Source of the DNA: Nonomuraea jiangxiensis
GTDB taxonomy: Bacteria; Actinomycetota; Actinomycetes; Streptosporangiales; Streptosporangiaceae
Direction of reading: 5' to 3'
Assembly (NCBI RefSeq): GCF_900099965.1
Contig: NZ_FNDJ01000031.1
Span: 62,001-126,000, forward strand
Length of the DNA: 64,000 nt
This document shows, one piece after another, positions 1-7,447 of the stretch. Within the stretch, counting starts at the first letter, position 1. Every line of letters starts with the position of its first letter. The translations under genes were made by a program, and so were the position numbers. The notes under the pieces were generated by a model. It saw nothing but the letters and a program-made list of their open reading frames with translations. It searched no databases and was not told where the DNA came from.

Positions 1-1
1 C

Positions 2-364
2 GTCGCCGTGGGACTGCTCAACCTCGCGCCCGGACTCATCGCGCTGGCACCGTCCCAACTCGCCACCGCCTACGGAGTCGTGCACACCGACGTGACCGGC
101 GAGCTGCTGCTGCGGCATCGCGCGGTCATGCTGGCGCTGCTCGGCCTCGCGCTCCTGGCGGCGGCCGCCGTGCCGGACTGGCGCAGGCCGGTGCTGGTCG
201 TCGCCGTGATCGGCAAGGTGTCCTTCATCGTCCTGGTGGCGACGACCGTGGGCGCGCAGCCGAAACTGACCTCGGTAGCGCTGGCCGATGTAGCGGCACT
301 GGCCGCACTGGCGACGGCCGCCACCCTCACCCGCGCCCGCCCTCACCCTGTTCATACAAGTTGA
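2..364 (+). CDS. Small four-helix membrane protein (5' end cut by window)
   Basis: The reading frame is open to the window edge. A GTG at position 8 could be the start, but more likely the gene begins upstream. About 119 residues are visible, with roughly four hydrophobic helices and a conserved-looking LLLRHRAVMLALLG stretch after the first helix. This pattern recalls small actinobacterial inner-membrane proteins often mislabelled phosphopantetheine adenylyltransferase; that is family recall only. The 3' end overlaps the tail of a minus-strand gene remnant. Function unknown. Confidence 0.6.
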   Translation, partial: VAVGLLNLAPGLIALAPSQLATAYGVVHTDVTGELLLRHRAVMLALLGLALLAAAAVPDWRRPVLVVAVIGKVSFIVLVATTVGAQPKLTSVALADVAALAALATAATLTRARPHPVHTS

Positions 365-550
365 CGACCTTCAGCCAGCGCACCCGCCCCGCCTCGAGTA
401 CGCGCCATCGCCACCGACGGTTCCACCGCCACCGCCCGCAGTCTGGGGGCGTCCCGGACGGCCTTGGCTGCGATGCCGTCGTGCCGCAGGAGGAGGCCCT
501 CCACCCGGTCCAGCACCTCACCGACGGGCTCGGCCGTGCCCGCGGAACCG
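352..550 (-). pseudogene. Remnant of a D-2-hydroxyacid dehydrogenase N-terminal lobe
   Basis: Directly after the stop of the NmrA-like gene, in the same frame, the minus strand reads a stretch containing GEVLDRVEGLLLRHDGIAAK and then DAPRLRAVAV. This resembles the substrate-binding lobe of D-isomer 2-hydroxyacid dehydrogenases (DGLLLR...I...AAPRLR.V). Where the family would continue with a V-G-x-G-x-D-N-type segment, the frame becomes basic low-complexity sequence and stops at 352-354. No start codon or NAD-binding domain is present. I read it as a decayed fragment of about 40 codons; chance resemblance in GC-rich DNA is possible. Confidence 0.3.
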
Positions 551-570
551 TACGGACCCGGCCGCGGCGG

Positions 571-1452
571 TCACGGCGTCGGGCGCGGGAGGAAGTCCTG
601 GGCGTGGTCGCGGGCCCATTCCGCGAACGTCCGGGCCGGCCGGCCGGTGACCTGCTCGGAGGTGGGCATCGGCCCGAAGGACGCCGGGTCGGGCGCGACG
701 GCCTCGGAGGGGTCGGGCTCCGCCCCCGAGTAGTCCTCGAACCCGGTGAGGAAGTCGGCGTTCGCCGCCGCGAAGCCGCCCTGGGCCAGGTAGCGCTCCC
801 GCGCCTCCGCAGCGCTGACGACCTCCAGGCCGATGTCCCGTCCGATGGCGCCGGCGATGGCCCGCACCTGGGCCCGCCGGGTGACGAACTCCGGCCCGTT
901 GAGCGTGTACGCGGCCCCGTGGTGGCCGTCCTCCAGCAGGGCGAGGGTGGCGACGTCGGCGACGTCCCGCTCGTGCACCGGGCACCAGGCCGCGTCGGGG
1001 AACGGCTCGCGCACGACGCGCTCGGCCCGGATCGACGGCCCCCACAACCACAGCTTGTTCAGCATGAACTCGCCGGGCCGTACGTGCGTCCATTCCAGAC
1101 CGGAGTCCTCCACCGCCCGCTCGACCGGCAGATGGAAGTCCGTGTCGTAGCCGGCGGTGACCGCCCCGGACGACAGCACGACGATGCGGCGTATCCCTGC
1201 CTCCCGTGCCAGTGCGACGACCGCCGGCGCGGTGGCCGCCACCGGGAACAGGTACATCCGCTCCATACCGGCCATCGCCGCCCGCAGGCTCGCCGGTCGC
1301 TCCAGATCGCCGCCCACCACCTCGACGCCCGCCGGCAGCGACGCCGATCCCGGCCTTCTGGTCAGGGCGCGTACGTCGGCTCCCGCTTTCACGAGTCGCT
1401 CCGTCACGAGCCGGCCGACGTTTCCGGTCGCTCCGGTCATCAGAATCCGCAT
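571..1452 (-). CDS. NmrA/SDR-a5-type NAD(P)-binding reductase
   Basis: This 293-residue protein starts MRILMTGATGNVGRLVTERL, a Rossmann glycine motif (G-A-T-G-N-V-G) at residues 7-13. VVGGDLERP follows the second beta strand and HVRPGEFMLN lies mid-protein, as in NmrA-like atypical SDRs of the quinone-reductase/NAD(P)H-binding type. No Tyr-x-x-x-Lys catalytic pair is obvious, as is usual for this branch. The C-terminus TGRPARTFAEWARDHA matches that of the next gene (TGRPGRTFAEFARDYA), so the two are paralogues. The start codon lies about one helical turn from a -10 element, suggesting a leaderless transcript. Substrate unknown. Confidence 0.85.
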   Translation of the reverse strand: MRILMTGATGNVGRLVTERLVKAGADVRALTRRPGSASLPAGVEVVGGDLERPASLRAAMAGMERMYLFPVAATAPAVVALAREAGIRRIVVLSSGAVTAGYDTDFHLPVERAVEDSGLEWTHVRPGEFMLNKLWLWGPSIRAERVVREPFPDAAWCPVHERDVADVATLALLEDGHHGAAYTLNGPEFVTRRAQVRAIAGAIGRDIGLEVVSAAEARERYLAQGGFAAANADFLTGFEDYSGAEPDPSEAVAPDPASFGPMPTSEQVTGRPARTFAEWARDHAQDFLPRPTP

Positions 1453-1459
1453 TCACCTA

Positions 1460-1488
1460 CCTATAGCCGCAGGTCTTTTCCCCGGCAA
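1460..1488 (-). promoter_or_regulatory. Promoter of the NmrA-like gene, probable leaderless start
   Basis: Read on the minus strand, TTGCCG (1483-1488) is followed after 17 bp by TATAGG (1460-1465). The expected transcription start falls at about 1453, next to the ATG at 1452. No Shine-Dalgarno sequence can fit, so a leaderless mRNA is inferred. Confidence 0.5.
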
Positions 1489-1567
1489 ACGCGAACAGCG
1501 CGTTCACATATGGCCTCTGACCTGCTGAAACAGCGCATTTCGCGGTCCGCAAGAATGCTCCATCGCC

Positions 1568-2404
1568 TCACCCGCCGAGCCGGTCGGCGTAGTCGCGGGC
1601 GAACTCGGCGAACGTCCTGCCCGGACGGCCGGTCACGGCGGTGTACGTGGGCGTGGTGTAGTCGCCCCAGCCCGCGTCGTAGGCCACCAGGTATTCCTTG
1701 GTGACCTCCGCGTCCCACTCCTTCATCCCGGCCTTGAGCAGCACGGGGTAGGCGTCGTCCGGGCTCACCGGCTGATAGCCGATCGGCCTGCCGTACACCT
1801 CCGACAGCGTGTCCGCCATGTCGCGCAGCCTGATCCGCTCCGGCCCCGTGAGAGTGTAGGTTTCGCCCTGGTGGGGCGCGGGGTCACGGAGCACGACGGC
1901 GGCGAAGTCGGCGATGTCCCGCACGTCGATCATGCCGAGCCGCCCCTCCCCCGGAGCACCGTAGAAGGTGTCGCCGTTGACCGAGCCGAGAAGGTTCTGC
2001 ATGAAGTTCCCCGGGCGGATGACGGTCCAGCCGAGGCCCGAGGCCGCGAGCTCGATGTCCGACAGAGCGTGCAGCCGGCCGTTGCGCGTCGGTGCGTCGT
2101 GCCCCGCGCCGATGGCCGACATGCGGACGACGTGCCGCACGCCCGCCTTCTTGGCCGCCCAGAGCGCGTTGCTGCTGGCGTGCGTGGAGTCCGGACCCAT
2201 GGCGACCAGCAGCCACACCGTGTCCACGCCCTCGAACGCCTTGTCCAGCGTCTGCGGGTGGTGGAGGTCGCCGACCGCCACCTCGACCCCCGACGGCGCC
2301 TTGGCCCTGTCGCGAACCAGCACCCGCAGGTCCGCCGTGCCCTCCAGCGAGCGCAGCACTTCCCTGGAGACGGTGCCGTTGGCACCGGTGATCAGGATGG
2401 TCAT
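1568..2404 (-). CDS. NmrA-like NAD(P)-binding reductase
   Basis: This protein of about 278 residues begins MTILITGANGTVSREVLRSL, an N-terminal Rossmann motif (G-A-N-G-T-V). It contains MSAIGAGHDAPTRNG and GWTVIRPGNFMQNLL, typical NmrA/SDR-a5 blocks (I-R-P-x-x-F-M-x-N). The ATG at 2404 was chosen because the Rossmann motif starts there and the ATGA overlaps the stop of the upstream gene by 4 bp, indicating translational coupling. With the ABM-fold gene it forms a two-gene operon divergent from a MarR regulator, so a regulated quinone or aldehyde-type redox function is plausible. The substrate cannot be read from sequence. Confidence 0.85.
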   Translation of the reverse strand: MTILITGANGTVSREVLRSLEGTADLRVLVRDRAKAPSGVEVAVGDLHHPQTLDKAFEGVDTVWLLVAMGPDSTHASSNALWAAKKAGVRHVVRMSAIGAGHDAPTRNGRLHALSDIELAASGLGWTVIRPGNFMQNLLGSVNGDTFYGAPGEGRLGMIDVRDIADFAAVVLRDPAPHQGETYTLTGPERIRLRDMADTLSEVYGRPIGYQPVSPDDAYPVLLKAGMKEWDAEVTKEYLVAYDAGWGDYTTPTYTAVTGRPGRTFAEFARDYADRLGG

Positions 2405-2688
2405 CGCAATATCCCCTCTTCCGTGGAAACGAGTTCGTCGATCAGGGCGAAGAATGCCTGGATGCCGGGCAGATTGCCGCCCTTGGCGCGGGAGGCCGCG
2501 AAGTCGGCGGGCGAGCGCCACTCCACGAGGTCCAGCCATTCGCCGCCGGGCAGTTGGATCAGCCTGGCGCCCAGGAACCCGTCCCGGTCGGCCTGGAAGT
2601 CCGCGATCATCCCGCTACGGGCGGCCAGGAGGTCCGCCGCGCGCTCGGGAGAGACGCGGAACCTGGTGATTTCCACTGTCGTCGTCAC
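2401..2688 (-). CDS. Antibiotic biosynthesis monooxygenase (ABM)-fold protein
   Basis: The 95-residue protein starts MTTTVEITRFRVSPERAADL (GTG start). It has the layout of a small dimeric ferredoxin-like ABM domain: a first strand, an R-x-x-D-G-F-L-G-A-R-L turn, then a strand ending W-L-D-L-V-E-W-R-S. Members include heme-degrading and quinol monooxygenases, but many only bind ligands. It is the first gene of the operon with the NmrA-like reductase (4-bp overlap). A TACTAT-like -10 (2700-2705, minus strand) lies only about 12 bp upstream, so a very short or absent leader is likely. The MarR operator region sits just beyond. Confidence 0.75.
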   Translation of the reverse strand: MTTTVEITRFRVSPERAADLLAARSGMIADFQADRDGFLGARLIQLPGGEWLDLVEWRSPADFAASRAKGGNLPGIQAFFALIDELVSTEEGILR

Positions 2689-2708
2689 ACCACGACGATA
2701 TAGTAAAG

Positions 2709-2736
2709 ATTAGTGACCGTCAAAATTAGTGACTAA
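2709..2736. promoter_or_regulatory. Probable MarR operator between divergent genes
   Basis: ATTAGTGAC occurs twice in direct orientation, at 2709-2717 and 2725-2733. The second copy lies inside the near-palindrome TTAGTGACTAA (2726-2736), symmetric around one central base. The pair lies in the 62-bp divergent spacer between the ABM-fold operon and the MarR gene. This AT-rich dyad is the usual style of a MarR site. Confidence 0.55.
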
Positions 2737-2750
2737 ATCGGAGGCGTGCG

Positions 2751-3203
2751 ATGCGTAGGAGCGAGCGCAAGCGGGAGGCGCCCGACCTGGGGATCCTGTC
2801 CAGCAGGACCCTGTTCAGCCTGCAGAAGGAGCTGTACTCCCGGCTGTCGGAGTTAGGGCATCCACAGGTCAGGCCGCGGCACGGGGCCGTACTGGCCTAC
2901 CTCGACGTGGAGGGCAGCCGGGCCTCCGACCTGGCCGTGCAGTCGGGCCAGCACAAGCAGGTGATCGGCACCCTGGTGGACGAGCTGGTGGCGCTCGGCT
3001 ACGTGGAGCGCCGGCCGGACCCCGCCGACCGCCGGGCCAAGCTCATCGTGCCCACCGAACTGGGCCGCGATCACATGGTGAAGTCGGACGCCGTCCTCGT
3101 GGAGATGGAGGCCGAGCACGCGCGGGCGGTCGGCGAGGAGGCGTACGCGGAGTTCAAGCGGGTCTTCACCCTGGTCACCGAGCGCCAGACCAGGACGAAG
3201 TAG
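2751..3203 (+). CDS. MarR-family transcriptional regulator
   Basis: This 150-residue winged-helix regulator has RPRHGAVLAYLD (start of the DNA-binding domain), a recognition region SDLAVQSGQHKQVIGTLVDE, and the family-defining wing YVERRPDPADRRAKLIVPTE (D-x-R-x-K/R at about residues 93-97). MarR proteins are dimeric, ligand-released repressors. It is divergent from the ABM/NmrA operon across a dyad-containing spacer, so it probably represses that operon and itself. A GGAG ribosome site precedes the ATG. A strong hairpin follows the stop. Ligand unknown. Confidence 0.93.
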   Translation: MRRSERKREAPDLGILSSRTLFSLQKELYSRLSELGHPQVRPRHGAVLAYLDVEGSRASDLAVQSGQHKQVIGTLVDELVALGYVERRPDPADRRAKLIVPTELGRDHMVKSDAVLVEMEAEHARAVGEEAYAEFKRVFTLVTERQTRTK

Positions 3204-3208
3204 CCGGC

Positions 3209-3249
3209 GGCCGGACGTGCCGCTCCCCCGCCTGGCGGTACGTCCGGCC
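3209..3249 (+). terminator. Hairpin terminator after MarR gene
   Basis: Arms 3209-3223 and 3235-3249 pair over 15 bp with one G-T wobble and an 11-nt loop. There is no T-tract, as is common in actinomycetes. It lies immediately after the MarR stop codon. Confidence 0.6.
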
Positions 3250-3278
3250 GGCGCTCCACGCCTGGACGCGGCGGCCCG

Positions 3279-3441
3279 TCAGACGTTGAAGCCACCGTCC
3301 ACGTTCAGCGTGGTGCCGGTCACGAAGCCGGCCTCGGGCCCGGCGAGAAACGCGATTGCGGCGGCCGGCTCCTCGGGCCTGCCGTAGCGTCCCAGGGCGT
3401 TCATCGAGCGCCGCACATCGGCGAACGGCCCGACGTCGGGG
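3279..3441 (-). pseudogene. C-terminal remnant of a short-chain dehydrogenase
   Basis: The minus strand reads RYGRPEEPAAAIAFLAGPEA then GFVTGTTLNVDGGFNV and stop. This is the canonical C-terminus of classical SDRs of the 3-oxoacyl-ACP-reductase type (G-R-x-x-x-P-E-E-x-A, F-L-x-S/G-P-x-A-x-F-V-T-G-x-x-L-x-V-D-G-G). Nothing upstream carries the Rossmann or YxxxK core. Around 3440-3450 the frame breaks into unrelated sequence. On the plus strand from about 3447 to a stop at 3574 there is another coding-like stretch (SVRGILSVVEDCFPQGL) I cannot assign. Two truncated pieces abut, so this is a deletion or recombination scar of a once intact SDR. Confidence 0.65.
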
Positions 3442-3640
3442 GGTCGCCCGCAGCGTGCGCGGCATCCTGTCCGTCGTGGAGGACTGCTTCCCGCAAGGGC
3501 TGCGAGCCGCCGCCCGGCAGCGGGAGATCTCCGGCAAGCTAGATCTCCCCGCGAGCGCACCGCGCAGCCGCTGATGTGAGGGCAGCGTTACCGCCGGGGA
3601 ACTGCCGGGACACGTAGGGGCAACAGAACGAAGTTACTTA

Positions 3641-3656
3641 TCTGTCAATCGACAGA
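3641..3656. promoter_or_regulatory. Palindromic operator upstream of the permease
   Basis: TCTGTC-aatc-GACAGA is a perfect 6+4+6 bp dyad 21 bp upstream of the permease ATG, in a locally AT-richer stretch. A TetR gene lies convergent at the other end of the permease and may bind here. No second copy was seen in front of that TetR gene. Confidence 0.45.
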
Positions 3657-3677
3657 AATTGCCCCCGGGGAGAGCCC

Positions 3678-5222
3678 ATGACGCCTTCACCCTCCACCGA
3701 CGAGAGCGTTCTGCAGAAGTTCGGCTACCGGCAGGAACTGCACCGCAGCATGGGCCGCTACGCCTCGTTCGCGGCCGGATTCTCCTTCATCTCGGTCCTC
3801 ACCACGGTCTTCCAGTTCTTCGGCCTCGGCTTCTCCTTCGGCGGCCCGGCGTTCTTCTGGACCTGGCCGCTGGTGCTGGCGGGCCAGCTCATGGTCGCGC
3901 TCTGCTTCGCCGAGCTGGCCGCGCGCTACCCGATCTCCGGGGCCATCTACCAGTGGTCCAGCCGCGTGGGCAATGCGACGTTCGGCTGGTTCGCCGGCTG
4001 GATCATGGTGCTCGGCCAGGTCGTGGTGATCGCCGCAGCGGCGCTGGCGCTGCAGGTCGTGCTCCCGGCCATCTGGCCGGGCTTCCAGCTGATCGGCACC
4101 GACCCCTCGCCCGTGTCGGCGGACGGCGCGGCCAACGCCGCGCTGTACGGCGTGCTCCTGCTCGCCGCCACCACCGTGGTCAACCTGCTCGACATCAAGA
4201 TCATGGCCAGGATCAACGTCATCGGGGTCACCGCCGAGATCGTCGGCGCGATCCTCATCGTCGTCCTGCTGCTCACCCACGCCGACCGCGAGCCCACCAT
4301 CACCTTCGAGACGGGTCTGCCCGGCGGCGCCTTCGCGGCCCTGCTGGTGGCCGCCTTCGCCGCGTCGTACGTGTTCATCGGCTTCGACAGCGCGGGCGAG
4401 CTGAGCGAGGAGACCCGCAGGGCCTCGGCCGTCGCGCCGCGTACGATCATCACCGCGCTCGGCGCGGCCGGGCTGCTCGCCTGCCTGATCGTCTTCGCCG
4501 CGCTGCTGGCCGCGCCCAGCCTTACCGACGGCCGCCTGGCCACCGAGGGCCTGTCGTACGTGCTGACCAGCACCCTCGGCGACGGCGTGGGCAGGTTGCT
4601 GCTGGCCGACGTGGTCGTGGCGATCTGCGTGGCGACGCTGGCGATCCAGACCTCCGCGACCCGGATGCTCTTCTCGATGGCCCGCGACGGCGTCGTCCCC
4701 TTCGCCGCCCGGCTGGGACGGGTCTCGCCCCGCACCGGCATGCCGACCGGTCCCGCCCTGGTCACCGGCGTCCTGGCGGCCCTCATCGTGGCGATCAACT
4801 TCGTCTCGCCCGACGCCTTCCTGGCGATCGGCACCACCTGCATCGTGGCCCTGTACCTCGCCTACGCGATGGTGACCGGACCGCTGCTGTGGCAGCGGCT
4901 GCGCGGGTCGTGGCAGGGCGGGGCCCCGAAGGGGGTGGACGAGAGCGGCAGGCCGCTGTTCTCCCTGGGCCGCTGGGGCCTGCCGGTCAACGTGCTGGCC
5001 GTGGTCTACGGCGTCGGCATGGCCGTCAACCTGGCCTGGCCGCGGGCCGAGGTGTACGCCCCCGCCAGTGGAGAGTGGTATTTCCAGTGGTTCACGGCGC
5101 TGTTCCTGGCCGCGGCGGTGGGCGCGGGCGTGCTGTATCGCCGGTCAGCGGCCGGGAAGCAGCGCGCGGCCCAGCTCCCGCAGGTGGGCGAGGTCGGCCT
5201 CACCGACACCGCCAACGCGTAG
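3678..5222 (+). CDS. APC-superfamily amino acid/amine permease
   Basis: This 514-residue polytopic membrane protein has about 12 hydrophobic helices. Helix 1 carries the family motif ASFAAGFSFISVLTTVFQFF, followed by FFWTWPLVLAGQLMVALCFAEL and ELAARYPISGAIYQWSS, the hallmark of the amino acid-polyamine-organocation superfamily (eukaryotic-type GABA/choline/amine permease subgroup). A predicted loop carries GFDSAGELSEETRRASAVAPR, the conserved E-x-x-x-P/R block after helix 6. It should import an amino acid or amine by cation symport across the cytoplasmic membrane. The start ATG follows a GGGGAGAG ribosome site. The 3' end overlaps the convergent TetR gene by 78 bp. Confidence 0.92.
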   Translation: MTPSPSTDESVLQKFGYRQELHRSMGRYASFAAGFSFISVLTTVFQFFGLGFSFGGPAFFWTWPLVLAGQLMVALCFAELAARYPISGAIYQWSSRVGNATFGWFAGWIMVLGQVVVIAAAALALQVVLPAIWPGFQLIGTDPSPVSADGAANAALYGVLLLAATTVVNLLDIKIMARINVIGVTAEIVGAILIVVLLLTHADREPTITFETGLPGGAFAALLVAAFAASYVFIGFDSAGELSEETRRASAVAPRTIITALGAAGLLACLIVFAALLAAPSLTDGRLATEGLSYVLTSTLGDGVGRLLLADVVVAICVATLAIQTSATRMLFSMARDGVVPFAARLGRVSPRTGMPTGPALVTGVLAALIVAINFVSPDAFLAIGTTCIVALYLAYAMVTGPLLWQRLRGSWQGGAPKGVDESGRPLFSLGRWGLPVNVLAVVYGVGMAVNLAWPRAEVYAPASGEWYFQWFTALFLAAAVGAGVLYRRSAAGKQRAAQLPQVGEVGLTDTANA

Positions 5223-5804
5223 CGCGGCGTCGGCCACCGCCTCCCCCATCCCCTCGACCGCGCGGGCGGAGGTGTTCCTGCGGATCAGGATGACGCTCTC
5301 CACCACGGAGTAGACCAGGTCCGCGCGCAGGTCGCGCTCGTGTTGCGGAAGCGCGGCGGTGATCGGCGCGAGCAGGTGTGCGTATGCCTGCTTGAGCGCG
5401 GTCCGCAGCTCCTGGAAGCCGAGGAACCGGTCGGCTTCTGGCAGCAGGTAGAGCGCGCCCAGGTTGTGCTCACCCGTGCACAGCAGCGTCGCGTCGCGGT
5501 GTGCCAGGGCCCAGAGCCGCGCCCCCGCAGGGGCGTCGGAGGCGGCGAGCAGGCGCGCGGCCTCCAGCGACGGCCGCACCGTGCTCTCCAGCAGCTCGGC
5601 GAGCAGCTCCTCCTTGCCCCTGAAGTAGTGGTAGAGAGTCGCCTGCCGGATCCCGGCCCGCTCGGCGACCTCCCGGGTGGTGGTGGCGCTGTAACCGTTG
5701 ACGGTGAACAGCTCCGCCGCCGCCGCGAGCAGCTCCTCGCGCGGGGACAGGCCGGTCGCGGGACGCGCGACGGCACGCGGCCGTCCCACCCCTCGCCTGC
5801 CCAC
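5145..5804 (-). CDS. TetR-family transcriptional regulator
   Basis: The N-terminal helix-turn-helix reads LAAAAELFTVNGYSATTTRE then RAGIRQATLYHYFRGKEELL, a textbook TetR domain at about residues 20-65. The remaining roughly 150 residues are a helical ligand-binding domain. The GTG at 5804 (VGRRGVGRPRAV...) is preferred over a GTG at 5831 because the extra residues look like untranslated promoter sequence; neither has a clear ribosome site. Its tail overlaps the convergent permease gene. It probably controls the permease through the dyad at 3641-3656, an inference from position only. Confidence 0.88.
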   Translation of the reverse strand: MGRRGVGRPRAVARPATGLSPREELLAAAAELFTVNGYSATTTREVAERAGIRQATLYHYFRGKEELLAELLESTVRPSLEAARLLAASDAPAGARLWALAHRDATLLCTGEHNLGALYLLPEADRFLGFQELRTALKQAYAHLLAPITAALPQHERDLRADLVYSVVESVILIRRNTSARAVEGMGEAVADAALRVGGVGEADLAHLRELGRALLPGR

Positions 5805-5867
5805 GCACCGATCTTTACACAGGTACGGCACCCCCCGAGCACGCCCGCGCGCCGGCCGCCCCCGGAC

Positions 5868-6956
5868 TCAGCGGGCGCACATGGCGGCGTCGAAGGCATC
5901 GATCAGGTGCTGCCGCTTGGCGGGGGTGTCGGCCAGGCCGGTGACGTAGACGGTGGCCGCGCGCCCGGCCCGGTCCCGCCCGCTGAGCACCGAGGCTCCC
6001 GGCATGTCGCCACCGTGGAAGTAGGCGTAGCCGCAGCTCGACCTCATCCGGGCCACCCCGAGGCCGTAGCGGGCGCCCGCGGGCCAGCCGTCCTGCTCGA
6101 CCGCCACCGTCGTGGCGGTCATCCTGCCCAGCGGGGCCTCGCGCCAGAACCGGTTCAGGTCCTCGGGGGTGGAGACGAGGCCGCCGCTGGGCCCGAACTC
6201 GTAGGTGGGCAGCTGGTCGGTCAGGTCCACCTCGCCGTCCTGCGGGTGGCCGGGATGCACCCCGTAGGTGTACGCGTGCGGGCCGCGGATGCCATAGTCC
6301 CCCTTGGCCGGCCAGTACGTGTCCCGCATCCCGTACGGCCCCAGGATCAGGTCCCGGCTCGCCTGCCGGAAGTCCTTGCCCGTCACCTCGGTCACGATCA
6401 TGCCGAGGACCAGGTAGTTGGTGTTGGCATAGGCGAAAGAGCCGCGGGGCGTGGGCTTGAGCGCCAGCGCCACCCGCAGGTAGTCCGGGAACGGCTCCTT
6501 CCACTCGATCGCGTCGGCGAACTCGGGCAGGCCGCTGGTCTGCTGGAGCAGCATCCGGACGGTGATCTTCCGCCCGTCTATCGCCGCGCCGTCGCCGCTG
6601 CCGCGCAGCACGCCGGGCAGGTAACGCTCCACCGGCGCGTCCAGAGCGATCTTCTTCTGGTCCACCAGCCGCAGCACGGTGGCGGCGATGATCGGCTTGC
6701 TCATGCTGGCGATCCGGAACCGTCCCTCGGGACCGATCATCGGCTGCCCGGTGCCCCGCTCCGCGGTGCCGGAGCGCCAGGTCACGCGCGTGCCTCCCCG
6801 GCTCCGCACCTGGCTCAACCCGCCCGCCAGGCCGTCCTCGGTGGTCAGGCGGTCAAGGCTGGACTGGGGCGAGGGTCTTGCGGCGGCGGCGAAGGCGGGG
6901 GCGACAGGGGCGATGATCAGGCAGGCGGCGACAGCGGCGGCGAGCAATTTCGTCAT
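5868..6956 (-). CDS. Secreted serine hydrolase, beta-lactamase/DD-peptidase (class C) fold
   Basis: About 362 residues starting MTKLLAAAVAACLIIAPVAP, a good Sec signal peptide ending near A-F-A-A-A. The ATG at 6956 was chosen because it begins that signal; an upstream start would add a charged leader. Catalytic motifs of the serine beta-lactamase-like superfamily are present: S-M-S-K (Ser and Lys near residues 84/87), Y-A-N (near 176-178) and H-G-G (near 314-316). QQTSGLPEF and YANTNYLVLGMIV are family blocks. It is likely a periplasmic/extracellular DD-carboxypeptidase, esterase or related hydrolase. It lies 70 bp downstream of an HxlR gene on the same strand. Confidence 0.88.
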   Translation of the reverse strand: MTKLLAAAVAACLIIAPVAPAFAAAARPSPQSSLDRLTTEDGLAGGLSQVRSRGGTRVTWRSGTAERGTGQPMIGPEGRFRIASMSKPIIAATVLRLVDQKKIALDAPVERYLPGVLRGSGDGAAIDGRKITVRMLLQQTSGLPEFADAIEWKEPFPDYLRVALALKPTPRGSFAYANTNYLVLGMIVTEVTGKDFRQASRDLILGPYGMRDTYWPAKGDYGIRGPHAYTYGVHPGHPQDGEVDLTDQLPTYEFGPSGGLVSTPEDLNRFWREAPLGRMTATTVAVEQDGWPAGARYGLGVARMRSSCGYAYFHGGDMPGASVLSGRDRAGRAATVYVTGLADTPAKRQHLIDAFDAAMCAR

Positions 6957-7026
6957 GCCCTCACTGTGTCGGGAAGCCCGCTGCCGATCAGTCACGTGTG
7001 CCCGCCTGTTGGGGGTGGGGTCCTCC

Positions 7027-7374
7027 CTACCTTGTCCGCCTTGGCGGGCCGGCGTCTTCCACCGCCCAGGCGCAGATCGCCGAGAGCGGCTCCTGCAGCG
7101 TTTCGCCGAGCGGGGTCAGGGCGTACTCGACGTGCTGGGGAGCCGTGTCCTTGAGCACCCGTCGTTCGACCAGCCCGTCGCTCTCCATCCCCCGCAGTGT
7201 CTCCGTCAGGACCTTCTGCGTGATGCCGGGCAGCCGGCGGCGCAGCTCGGCATGTCGTTGCGGCCCGGCCAGCAGCGCGTAGATCAGCAGGACCCGCCAC
7301 TTGGCGGCAAGGCGTTCCAGCGCCTGCCGGGTCGTACAGCTTTCCTCCAGGACGTCGGGTATCACCAGTGCCAT
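7027..7374 (-). CDS. HxlR-family transcriptional regulator
   Basis: 115 residues with the HxlR winged helix: LAAKWRVLLIYALLAGPQRH, ELRRRLPGITQKVLTETLRG, then DGLVERRVLKDTAPQHVEYA and LTPLGETL. HxlR proteins are small dimeric regulators, often redox- or electrophile-responsive, sitting divergent to the enzyme they control. Here the divergent partner is the MBL-fold plus alpha/beta-hydrolase operon starting 73 bp away. The serine hydrolase lies downstream and may be cotranscribed. Confidence 0.92.
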   Translation of the reverse strand: MALVIPDVLEESCTTRQALERLAAKWRVLLIYALLAGPQRHAELRRRLPGITQKVLTETLRGMESDGLVERRVLKDTAPQHVEYALTPLGETLQEPLSAICAWAVEDAGPPRRTR

Positions 7375-7447
7375 GGGGCTCCCGCTCGTAGGGCACCGCG
7401 AAGTGCCTTCTGGTCACGACCGAAACCGGCCTCCTAATGTCCCGATC

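Noticed and set aside
5805..5831. Nine-residue N-terminal extension of the TetR protein (start at 5831)
   Set aside because: The added codons cover AT-rich promoter-like sequence and have no ribosome site; the GTG at 5804 fits the family better.
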